From WLXB01 sp040221475 (GTDB taxonomy: Bacteria; Pseudomonadota; Alphaproteobacteria; Rhodospirillales; Rhodospirillaceae): DNA of 64,000 bases. Below are positions 1 to 7,209 of this stretch, piece after piece. The stretch's first letter is position 1. Each line of letters starts with the position of its first letter. The position numbers and the translations under genes are program-made. Under the pieces are notes generated by a model. That model had not been told where the DNA came from, did no database searches, and saw only the letters and a list, made by a program, of their open reading frames with translations. Where the stretch lies: assembly GCA_040221475.1 (NCBI GenBank), contig JAVKEJ010000053.1:372001-436000 (forward strand), given 5' to 3'.

Positions 1-1
1 G

Positions 2-934
2 CTCTTTACGATTACCGGCACGCTCAACCTTGTTGATATGGCGGAACGCTTACGGCCTTTGCTAGATACACCTGCGGCTATTGCTGGAATGGCCTTTATT
101 CTTGTCGGGCTCTCGTTAAAAATTGCTCTGTTTCCCTTGCACCTTTGGTTGCCGAGCGCGTACGCGTATGCACCATCAGCGGTCACAGCTTTTCTTGCCG
201 CAACGGCGACGAAGGTCGCAATTTATCTTCTGATGCGGTTTTTATATTCAGTTTTCGGCTTTGGGTTTGCCATCGAACAAACACCAATACCTGAAGTGAT
301 TTTGATTTTATCCCTTATCGCAATTTTTGCAGGCTCTTTTTCGGCCATTTTCCAGGAAAACGTAAAACGCATGCTTGCGTATTCAAGTGTCGCGCAGATC
401 GGTTACATCACGCTTGGTATAGCGCTCGCGGATGCTCCTGGATTGGTCGGTAGTTTAGTTCATATAGCGAACCATGCGATGATGAAGGGGGCGTTATTCA
501 TGTTGATCGGCGGCATAGCGCTGCAGATCGGCACAGTGCGCCTATCTGATATGGCAGGGCTGGGAAAAGCCATGCCGCTTACAATGTTCGGTATTGTTTT
601 GGCTGGATTCAGCATGCTCGGCGTGCCTGGAACGGTCGGCTTTGTCTCTAAGTGGTACCTGTCAGTTGGTGCGCTCGAAAACGGCTGGTGGTGGATGGTT
701 GCTCTGCTGATGGTGAGCTCACTGCTCGTTCTTGCCTACATTGGTCGCGTGATTGAAGTTGCTTTTTTCCGAGAGAGGCCCGCTGGTGCACCAGCTCTAA
801 AAGACCCGCCTAAGTCTATGCTGATAACATCATGGGTTTTTGTATTGGCATGTATCTATCTTGGGATTGATACATCGTTCACAGTCGGTGTTGCTGAGCA
901 AATTGTCAGCGTCTTGTTAGGGGCAGGGCAATGA
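2..934 (+). CDS. MrpD/NuoN-like antiporter subunit, 5'-truncated by window edge
   Basis: C-terminal ~310 residues of a polytopic proton-translocating subunit. The frame is open to the window edge, so the true start lies outside; the internal ATG at 38 is not the start. Family marks seen: a helix ending LFPLHLWLPSAYAYAP, then the ATATK lysine buried in the next helix, the loop NVKRMLAYSSVAQIGY, and HIANHAMMKGALF. Relatives are MrpD of multisubunit Na+/H+ antiporters and NuoN/NuoM of complex I, which carry protons across the inner membrane. It overlaps the next gene by ATGA and is the first visible member of a four-gene coupled set. The exchanged cation cannot be told. Confidence 0.82.
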   Translation, partial: LFTITGTLNLVDMAERLRPLLDTPAAIAGMAFILVGLSLKIALFPLHLWLPSAYAYAPSAVTAFLAATATKVAIYLLMRFLYSVFGFGFAIEQTPIPEVILILSLIAIFAGSFSAIFQENVKRMLAYSSVAQIGYITLGIALADAPGLVGSLVHIANHAMMKGALFMLIGGIALQIGTVRLSDMAGLGKAMPLTMFGIVLAGFSMLGVPGTVGFVSKWYLSVGALENGWWWMVALLMVSSLLVLAYIGRVIEVAFFRERPAGAPALKDPPKSMLITSWVFVLACIYLGIDTSFTVGVAEQIVSVLLGAGQ

Positions 935-2397
935 CAGACCTTTCCCTACTTATTGTTGCGGCGCTTCTGATCCCGAGTTTCGGAGCAGTCTTTATTGCGT
1001 CCAGCGGTTCAAAACCAAATATCAGAGAAGCCTATACACTTGTTACTGCGGCCCTGTTGTTTGCGGTTGTGTTTGTACTCGTGCCGTCGGTCATGCAAGG
1101 GGGGCGCCCTTCTACAGACAGCTTTGCAGTCTTGCCTGGGCTAACAATCCGATTTGAGATTGAGCCAATGGGCATGCTTTTCGCGATGATTGCCTCCTCG
1201 CTTTGGATCGTCAATTCCATCTATTCAATTGGTTATGTGCGCGGAAATCAGGAAAAAAACCAGACCGTATTTTATACGTGTTTTGCTCTTGCAATTGCGG
1301 GGACCATTGGGATCGCTTTCGCAGGCAACCTCTTTACGATGTTCTTGTTCTACGAAGTGCTTACGCTCTCGACCTATCCGCTTGTGACGCACAAAGGCAA
1401 TGAAGCTGCGAAAGCTGGAGGTCGTGTCTATCTTGGAATTCTCTTAACGACATCTGTCGTGTTTTTACTGCCAGCCGTGATTGGCACTTATTTTATTGCT
1501 GGCACGGGTGATTTCACGGTCGGTGGTATTATTCCAAAAGATGAAAATCCGTTTCTTGTTGGAGCACTCAGTGTTCTGTTTATTTACGGCATAGGTAAAG
1601 CGGCCGTGATGCCGGTCCACCGTTGGTTGCCAGCAGCGATGGTCGCGCCGACCCCTGTCAGTGCCCTCCTTCATGCCGTCGCAGTTGTTAAAGCGGGTGT
1701 GTTCTCGGTCGTCAAAATTATCGTTTATGTGTTTGGCCTGGATCTCTTTAGCGGTCAGGCCACCAGCTGGGTGGTGTATGCCGCCGGGTTTACTGTTTTG
1801 GTGGCGTCCATCATAGCCCTCAGTCAAGACAACCTAAAGCGCAGGCTTGCCTATTCTACTGTCAGCCAATTGTCCTATGTGGTTTTGGCCGCGGCGATGG
1901 CAACGCCGCTCGCGATTATTGGCGCGGCGATGCATATAACGGCCCACGCGTTTGGCAAGATCACTTTGTTCTTTGCAGCTGGCTCAATTTATACAGCCGC
2001 CCATAAAACCGAGATCAGTCAGTTAAATGGCATCGGCAAGCGCATGCCGTTGACCATGGCCGCCTTCGCAATAGGCGCGCTCAGTATGATTGGCGTGCCG
2101 CCAACGGCAGGCTTTTTGGGCAAGTGGTATATTTTGTCGGCGGCGATGGAACTGAAAGACTGGTTCGTCCTGTTCGTCATTTTTGTCAGCACCTTGCTCA
2201 ACACCGGCTATTTTGTGCCGATTATTTACCGGGCTTTTTTCAAAAAAGAAGATGTCGCACCCGCGCACGAGCATGGTGAAGCGCCTTGGCCCATTGTCCT
2301 GGCGCTCTGTTTGACCGCATCGGGAACGCTTGCGTTGTTCCTTTTCCCGGAAGTGCCACTCACGTTAGCCAAAGCCTTGGTAGGGCAGACCTTATGA
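931..2397 (+). CDS. Mrp-type cation/proton antiporter subunit (MrpD/NuoL family)
   Basis: 488 residues, almost all hydrophobic helices, a complete antiporter-like subunit. The diagnostic stretch is KAAVMPVHRWLPAAM followed by APTPVSALLHAVAVVKAGVF, with the helix lysine of the proton path, and HITAHAFGKITLFFAAG further on; DNLKRRLAYSTVSQLSY matches the loop in the preceding subunit. It starts in the ATGA overlap with the upstream gene and ends in another ATGA overlap with the small gene after it, so translation is probably coupled. Expected role: one of several parallel proton channels in an Mrp-like complex. It could instead serve a complex I-like enzyme, but no redox subunit is visible here. 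Confidence 0.85.
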   Translation: MTDLSLLIVAALLIPSFGAVFIASSGSKPNIREAYTLVTAALLFAVVFVLVPSVMQGGRPSTDSFAVLPGLTIRFEIEPMGMLFAMIASSLWIVNSIYSIGYVRGNQEKNQTVFYTCFALAIAGTIGIAFAGNLFTMFLFYEVLTLSTYPLVTHKGNEAAKAGGRVYLGILLTTSVVFLLPAVIGTYFIAGTGDFTVGGIIPKDENPFLVGALSVLFIYGIGKAAVMPVHRWLPAAMVAPTPVSALLHAVAVVKAGVFSVVKIIVYVFGLDLFSGQATSWVVYAAGFTVLVASIIALSQDNLKRRLAYSTVSQLSYVVLAAAMATPLAIIGAAMHITAHAFGKITLFFAAGSIYTAAHKTEISQLNGIGKRMPLTMAAFAIGALSMIGVPPTAGFLGKWYILSAAMELKDWFVLFVIFVSTLLNTGYFVPIIYRAFFKKEDVAPAHEHGEAPWPIVLALCLTASGTLALFLFPEVPLTLAKALVGQTL

Positions 2398-2642
2398 GCG
2401 AGCAAAACAAAACACATTGGCTGGATCATCCTGCGACGCCGAAGCGCCTGTGGGTAGGCTTTACGGCCGTGCTGGCTTTATTGCTGATTGCTGAGCTGTT
2501 CGTAACCCACCATCACCAGGGCTTTATGTACACCTACGGGTTCAGTGCGTGGTTCGGGTTCCTGGTTGGCGGTGTGTCAATTTTACTCTCGAAAGCGTGG
2601 AAAAAAGTGCTGAAGCGGAAGGACACCTACTACGATGAGTAG
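2394..2642 (+). CDS. small two-helix membrane protein of the antiporter operon
   Basis: 82 residues. The start ATG overlaps the previous stop codon (ATGA) and fits the tight operon better than a longer upstream frame start at 2286, which would overlap the antiporter gene by over 100 bases. The protein has a polar N terminus (MSEQNKTHWLDHP), a helix about residues 20-38, a short HHHQGF loop, a second helix about 46-65 and a lysine-rich tail ending KRKDTYYDE. I do not recognise a named family. Its position between two antiporter subunits suggests a structural or assembly role in the same complex. It overlaps the next gene by 8 bases. Confidence 0.7.
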   Translation: MSEQNKTHWLDHPATPKRLWVGFTAVLALLLIAELFVTHHHQGFMYTYGFSAWFGFLVGGVSILLSKAWKKVLKRKDTYYDE

Positions 2643-4332
2643 TCTTTTGCTGCACCCTTCTTTACCAATTCTTATTGGCGCGCTTCTTGTCTTACGGTTG
2701 ACCGGAACGGCCCGCAGTATCGTCCTGCTTGGCGCTCCTCTTATCTCTTTGGCCTTAGTCTGGATGACGGCGGACGGCGTACTCTTTTCCATATCCTACA
2801 TGGAGTGGACGTTAGAGCCGTTTAAGACGGACAAACTCAGCCGTCTGTTTGCCACTGTATTTGCCTTGATGGCGCTGGCTGGCAATTTGTATGCGCTGAA
2901 ACAAGAGCGCGTTTTGGAATTGTTTGCCGCCAACGTTTACATCGCCTTTTCGCTCGGCGTTGTCTTTGCTGGCGATCTCATCACCGTCTTTGTTTTCTGG
3001 GAAATGATGGCCTTGGCCTCCGCGACGGTCATTTTCTCGGCTGGGACTGATACCGCCCGGGCTGCCGGTCTGCGCTACCTTCTGGTGCATCTTCTTGGCG
3101 GGGTGGTGCTGATGGCCGGCATCGCTGGCGAAGTCGCGTCTACCGGTTCCATTGCGTTTACGTCAATGCTGCCAGATACACTTCCCCGGGCTCTGATTTT
3201 AGCTGGCTTTTTGCTCAATACCGGTGCGCCGCCATTTTCAGCCTGGGTGCCGGATTCCTATCCGGAAGCCAGTTATTCCGGGATGGTATTCCTGTCTGCG
3301 TTCACCACCAAGACAGCCGTTTACGTGCTGGCGCGGGGCTTTCCGGGTGCAGAAATTCTGATCTTTGTCGGTCTGTTTATGATTTTCTACGGCATCATTT
3401 ACGGATTGTGCGAAAACAACGCCCGCAAAATGCTTGGCTATTCCATCGTCAACCAAGTTGGCTTCATGGTTACGGCAATTGGCATTGGCACGACCCTGGC
3501 GATCAATGGCGCGGTTGCCCATGCCTTTGCGCACATTATCTATAAGGCGCTGTTGATCATGGCGACGGGGTCTGTGTTTTACATGACCGGCAAACGCAAA
3601 TTCACCGAGTATGGCGGATTGTTTAGAACAATGCCGCTCACCGCAATTTGTTGCATCATCGGCGGACTTTCGATCTCGGCCTTTCCGTTCACCTCTGGTT
3701 TTGCCGCAAAAGCGATGACCTCAGAAGCGGCCTACCTCGAACAATATTATTGGGTTTGGTATTTGCTCGCGGCGGGCACGGCAGGGGTGTTCTTGGACGT
3801 CGGCATTAAGTTGCAATATTTCGTGTTTTTTGGAAAAGACTCGGGCCTGCGCCCGCCGGAGCCGCCGCTGCATATGCGCACGGCAATGGTGTTCTTTGCC
3901 ATTCTGTGTGTTGCGATTGGTGTCCTGCCGCAGCAGTTCTATCAACTGCTTCCGTTTGAGCAGGACTATGCCCCGAATACTCCCGATCACATCGTAACCC
4001 AGTTCCAAATTCTGCTGTTCTCCGGCGCGGCCTTCTTCCTGTTCCTCAAGTATTATGGCTGGCACTTGGTCAATAGCCTGACACTTGATTTTGATTGGCT
4101 GTATCGGGTCTTAGGCAAAAAAATTGCTCTTTCTCTGACGCAAAATTCTGGATCAGCGCGCGACAGCATCATTGATGATTTATCAAAGGGGGGGCGGTCT
4201 ACTATCCAAACCCTGCAGAGTCGGCATGGCCCGTCAGGAATTCTAGGACGCACAATGCCAACCGGGCGCATGGCGTTTTGGGCCATCGTGATGTTGGCAA
4301 TATATCTCCTGGTAGACTTCGTCTATATGTGA
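2635..4332 (+). CDS. Mrp-type cation/proton antiporter subunit, long form
   Basis: 565 residues, third antiporter-like subunit in a row. Seen: GAPPFSAWVPDSYPEASYSG, then a helix with the TTKTAVYV lysine, ENNARKMLGYSIVNQVGF, and HAFAHIIYKALLIMATGSV, all matching the MrpD/NuoM/NuoN pattern. Compared with the preceding subunit it has an additional C-terminal cytosolic stretch (about residues 490-545) and a final helix ending LLVDFVYM. The start overlaps the small membrane protein gene by 8 bases. Three such subunits together suggest a complex with several proton channels. Substrate ion unknown. Confidence 0.83.
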   Translation: MSSLLLHPSLPILIGALLVLRLTGTARSIVLLGAPLISLALVWMTADGVLFSISYMEWTLEPFKTDKLSRLFATVFALMALAGNLYALKQERVLELFAANVYIAFSLGVVFAGDLITVFVFWEMMALASATVIFSAGTDTARAAGLRYLLVHLLGGVVLMAGIAGEVASTGSIAFTSMLPDTLPRALILAGFLLNTGAPPFSAWVPDSYPEASYSGMVFLSAFTTKTAVYVLARGFPGAEILIFVGLFMIFYGIIYGLCENNARKMLGYSIVNQVGFMVTAIGIGTTLAINGAVAHAFAHIIYKALLIMATGSVFYMTGKRKFTEYGGLFRTMPLTAICCIIGGLSISAFPFTSGFAAKAMTSEAAYLEQYYWVWYLLAAGTAGVFLDVGIKLQYFVFFGKDSGLRPPEPPLHMRTAMVFFAILCVAIGVLPQQFYQLLPFEQDYAPNTPDHIVTQFQILLFSGAAFFLFLKYYGWHLVNSLTLDFDWLYRVLGKKIALSLTQNSGSARDSIIDDLSKGGRSTIQTLQSRHGPSGILGRTMPTGRMAFWAIVMLAIYLLVDFVYM

Positions 4333-4359
4333 GTTGATGAATTGGGGTAAGGTGATCCC

Positions 4360-4872
4360 ATGATGACATTCGTCTTTCGCGTTTTACTACTCGTCCCGTT
4401 TTTACTGTGTGTTGTGCCCGCCACGGCGCAATTCCTGCGGCCTTACGAACCTTTTGACGCAACCAAGGCGCAAAGCCTCTCCTTGTCACAGGGTTCTATT
4501 GTGGTTCATGACGAGAACGGTAATCCGAAGATTTACGATTTCCAGTTTGAGGTTGCAGATACACAGTCTACCCGGGCAACCGGTTTGATGCATCGCGCCA
4601 AACTGCCGGAAAACCGCGGCATGTTGTTCGACTTCGAAGCCGATCGCATGGTCAGTATGTGGATGAGGAACACCTTCATCCCGCTAGATATGCTTTTTCT
4701 CAGCAAAACAGGCGAGGTCGTCACCATTGCTGAAAATACAATTCCGCATTCAGAGAAACCCATCTCCTCGCGCGTGCGCGTGCGTTCTGTCTTAGAGCTT
4801 GCAGCGGGGACAGTCTCGAGGCTCGGTATTGAAGTGGGTGACCAAGTTCAACACGTAATGTTCGAGCCTTAG
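4360..4872 (+). CDS. exported DUF192 family protein
   Basis: 170 residues with a signal peptide (hydrophobic residues 4-20, cleavage near ATAQF). The mature part shows the DUF192 signature in order: FEVADTQSTRATGLMHRAKL, RGMLFDFE, MWMRNTFIPLDMLFL, VRSVLELAAGT and a C-terminal GIEVGDQVQHV. DUF192 proteins are small periplasmic beta-barrels of unclear function. It begins 27 bases after the antiporter operon, preceded by GGTGATCC at 4351-4358, a long match to the complement of the 16S rRNA 3' end. Either ATG of the ATGATG pair could start it. Likely co-transcribed with the antiporter genes. Confidence 0.82.
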   Translation: MMTFVFRVLLLVPFLLCVVPATAQFLRPYEPFDATKAQSLSLSQGSIVVHDENGNPKIYDFQFEVADTQSTRATGLMHRAKLPENRGMLFDFEADRMVSMWMRNTFIPLDMLFLSKTGEVVTIAENTIPHSEKPISSRVRVRSVLELAAGTVSRLGIEVGDQVQHVMFEP

Positions 4873-4926
4873 CGGTCGATGATTTCAGCAGACCTCTGCA
4901 TCATCAGACGACAAAGGTCAGAAGCA

Positions 4927-5199
4927 TTAGTCCTGCGGTAGCAACTCGACCGCTAGAATTTTCTTCCATGTTGCCACAAACATCATGATGAAAACGGGAA
5001 GGGCTGTGAGTGCGGCAATGCCGATCAACATCAAAAGATGCGACTCACCCCAGCCCTGGGCCAGCACACCAAAGGACTCTAAAAGACCCTCAACGGCGAG
5101 CTGTGCAAAAAAAATCATGATAAGCGCCAGCACGCCAAGCGTTAAAGTTAACAAAACAGAACCGCTCAACGCGGTAATGTAAGCCGAAGCACGTTTCAT
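4927..5199 (-). CDS. small membrane protein of unknown function
   Basis: 90 residues: a short basic N terminus (MKRASAY), a long hydrophobic helix about residues 10-35, an amphipathic linker, and a second helix about residues 55-78 followed by a basic turn (ATWKK). It resembles two-helix inner-membrane proteins with no recognisable motif. It converges on the DUF192 gene, with 54 bases between the stops, and is separated from the methyltransferase downstream on the map by 150 bases of noncoding DNA. No family assigned; coding status rests on length, helix pattern and absence of a better frame. Confidence 0.55.
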   Translation of the reverse strand: MKRASAYITALSGSVLLTLTLGVLALIMIFFAQLAVEGLLESFGVLAQGWGESHLLMLIGIAALTALPVFIMMFVATWKKILAVELLPQD

Positions 5200-5349
5200 T
5201 TTTCAAAAGCCTTATTGAGGACGCGGATTAAAGGTAAAGTTTGGAAAGCGTACGCCTTTGGCCACGCAATACGCGTGCATTTTTTGATGAGCAGGTATGC
5301 AAGAATAGAATAGCGGCGTGCTCTTGCAGAGGCGTGCGAAAGTCGTGTC

Positions 5350-6024
5350 CTAGCGTTTTCGGGCCAACGTGAGCCCGTCGCCGATGGGGACCATGCTGAT
5401 GGTCACGCGCTCGTCTTCAGCGAGAGCAATGTTTATAGCCCGGATCGCCTCGGTGTCCGGTCGATGATCCATTGGATCAGCCACGCTGCCGCTCCACAAC
5501 ACATTGTCGACCCCGATCACGCCCCCGGGTCGGACTAAGTCCAATGCGGCTTCATAGTAGGCCAGGTAGTTGCCCTTATCCGCGTCGATAAAGGCCAGGT
5601 CAAAGCTGTTTTGTCCGCCGGCGCTACGCATGTTTTCCAAGCTCTCTAGGGCTGGTGCGAGGCGCAGATCAATCTGACCAGCCACGCCCGCTTGCGCCCA
5701 ATGCTTCTGCGCAATAGCTGTAAATGTTTCGCTGACGTCCAAGGCAACAACACGGCCATCAGGCCCCATCGCCTTTGCCACGGTCATCGCGCTATATCCG
5801 GTGAAGACACCGATCTCCAGATACTTTTTGGCGCCCAACAGTTCAACAAGCAGCGTCATAAACTGCCCTTGCTCGGGTGAGATTTGCATCATCGCCATCT
5901 TGCTGGAGTCCGGATGCTGCGCTGTCGCGTCCCGCAAGGCAATTTGATCCGCGTCTTCACGCAGCCCAAATGTCCGCAGATAGGCGAGGACGGAGTCACT
6001 GAGCCCCATAGATGATGACGACAT
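5350..6024 (-). CDS. class I SAM-dependent O-methyltransferase
   Basis: 224 residues, Methyltransf_3 (catechol/caffeoyl-CoA O-methyltransferase-like) family. Seen: LGAKKYLEIGVFTGYSA (SAM-binding loop), VVALDVSE (ribose-binding acid), FDLAFIDADKGNYLAYY and GGVIGVDNVLWSG, which supply the metal-binding Asp, Asp and Asn positions. I chose the ATG at 6024, preceded by AAGGA at suitable distance and clear of the upstream gene, over an ATG at 6072 that would overlap it. It follows the LytTR gene by 16 bases on the same strand, so they are probably one transcript. The acceptor molecule is unknown. Confidence 0.85.
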   Translation of the reverse strand: MSSSSMGLSDSVLAYLRTFGLREDADQIALRDATAQHPDSSKMAMMQISPEQGQFMTLLVELLGAKKYLEIGVFTGYSAMTVAKAMGPDGRVVALDVSETFTAIAQKHWAQAGVAGQIDLRLAPALESLENMRSAGGQNSFDLAFIDADKGNYLAYYEAALDLVRPGGVIGVDNVLWSGSVADPMDHRPDTEAIRAINIALAEDERVTISMVPIGDGLTLARKR

Positions 6025-6040
6025 GTCTCGTATCCTTGAT

Positions 6041-6970
6041 TTACTTGAGCGGGGGAGTGCCGCTGGTGTCACCTAGTCCCATTTCGTCAATCTTAACTTT
6101 GTAGGACCGGCTCACCGGCACCTTGCCCCCACCCGTCATTGTCAATTCATAGGTGCGGCCTGTTTTGTCGACGCTCTCAATAGCACTGGTATTAACCCAA
6201 AAAGACCGATGGACTTGCATGCCAGAGTGGCGAGCCATTTCTTTAACGGCATCACCAAATCGATACAGCACCATGGCCGACCCAAGTTTGGTCTGCACCT
6301 TGGTGTAATGTTCCTGAGCTTCCAGAAAAATGATGTTGGTTCCAATGTCTTTGGGTAAGCGGTCCATGAAAGGTGATGCTGTCGGCGTGACCGGTGCGTT
6401 CGACGCGATTTCTTCTTCTGCGAGGGCAGAAGCTGCAAAGGCGCTTTGTGATGGAGGTTTAAAACCATAAAGCCGCACGGAAAACGCGCGCCAAAAAATG
6501 AGATTGAAGGACACCCAGACAATTTCATTTGTCAGCAGAGCAAGCAGGGCCTCTTTTAAATAAACAGGATCCCCAAAACGCCAAGGCCACAAAGGATAAA
6601 ACTGAGACCCTTCGGCAAGGTAAGGCTCAAACAGGGGCTGCCAAATCAACGAAAGCGGCCCGTTCACAAATATATTGATGAAGGGTCCGCAGATGAGCAC
6701 CAGAAAAAAGTGCGGTTTCCATGGACGCAATGCGACCGCAACGAAGTAAGTGATCAGGATTGTAGTCCACCAGGACAACAGTCCGCGAAATATGTAGCGC
6801 ATCATATAAGCCTCTTTAGAGACCATACGGGCGCTGCCAGCTTCGTTGATGCCAGAAATCAATCCCAGCACAACGGGAACGGCCAGCAGATACACGAGCA
6901 GGAGGGTAGGTGTGATGCGAAATGCATCCTCTGCTTCAAATCTGCCGCGATTATGTGTCATTTCACTCAT
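6041..6970 (-). CDS. membrane-anchored LytTR-type transcription regulator
   Basis: 309 residues. The N-terminal half has four hydrophobic helices (about residues 20-42, 55-78, 83-105 and 133-155). A linker rich in Ala and Pro leads to a C-terminal LytTR DNA-binding domain from about residue 205: NIIFLEAQEHYTKVQ, VHRSFWVNTSAIESV and KVPVSRSYKVKI are typical of the fold. There is no receiver domain, so it is not a standard response regulator; the membrane part probably senses something directly. It is transcribed away from the TonB receptor gene at 7210 and probably controls the shared intergenic region, where I see repeated candidate sites. Confidence 0.85.
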   Translation of the reverse strand: MSEMTHNRGRFEAEDAFRITPTLLLVYLLAVPVVLGLISGINEAGSARMVSKEAYMMRYIFRGLLSWWTTILITYFVAVALRPWKPHFFLVLICGPFINIFVNGPLSLIWQPLFEPYLAEGSQFYPLWPWRFGDPVYLKEALLALLTNEIVWVSFNLIFWRAFSVRLYGFKPPSQSAFAASALAEEEIASNAPVTPTASPFMDRLPKDIGTNIIFLEAQEHYTKVQTKLGSAMVLYRFGDAVKEMARHSGMQVHRSFWVNTSAIESVDKTGRTYELTMTGGGKVPVSRSYKVKIDEMGLGDTSGTPPLK

Positions 6971-7068
6971 GTATCACTTGATTCCGGCTTCACTTCATTA
7001 GAGTGTTATATGGTCAGGCGCTGCTTCATCGCGGACGTGCATTTGCTAAAACCCCGCCCATTCGCGCA

Positions 7069-7138
7069 TCATGAAGGTCACAAACGTATAAAAAAGCCGT
7101 TTTCTGCCAGTTCATGAAGCTCAGAGCGTCACAACGTA
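7069..7138. promoter_or_regulatory. direct repeats with LytTR-like sites in divergent promoter region
   Basis: Two copies of TCATGAAGSTCA lie at 7069-7080 and 7112-7123, 43 bases apart. Each is followed by an ACAACGTA-like element: ACAAACGTA (7080-7088) and CACAACGTA (7130-7138). Read on the minus strand these are TACGTTTGT and TACGTTGTG; the first fits the published LytTR consensus WMMGTTNRK exactly and the second with one mismatch. The neighbouring LytTR gene makes an autoregulatory or receptor-controlling operator plausible. Spacing differs from the usual 12-13 bp between repeats, so this is tentative. Confidence 0.4.
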
Positions 7139-7209
7139 AAAAATATTGTCTGCCTATTTAGGATCATAGCAAATATCATCGTAACATTTCCGTCACGAGG
7201 GGAACAAAA

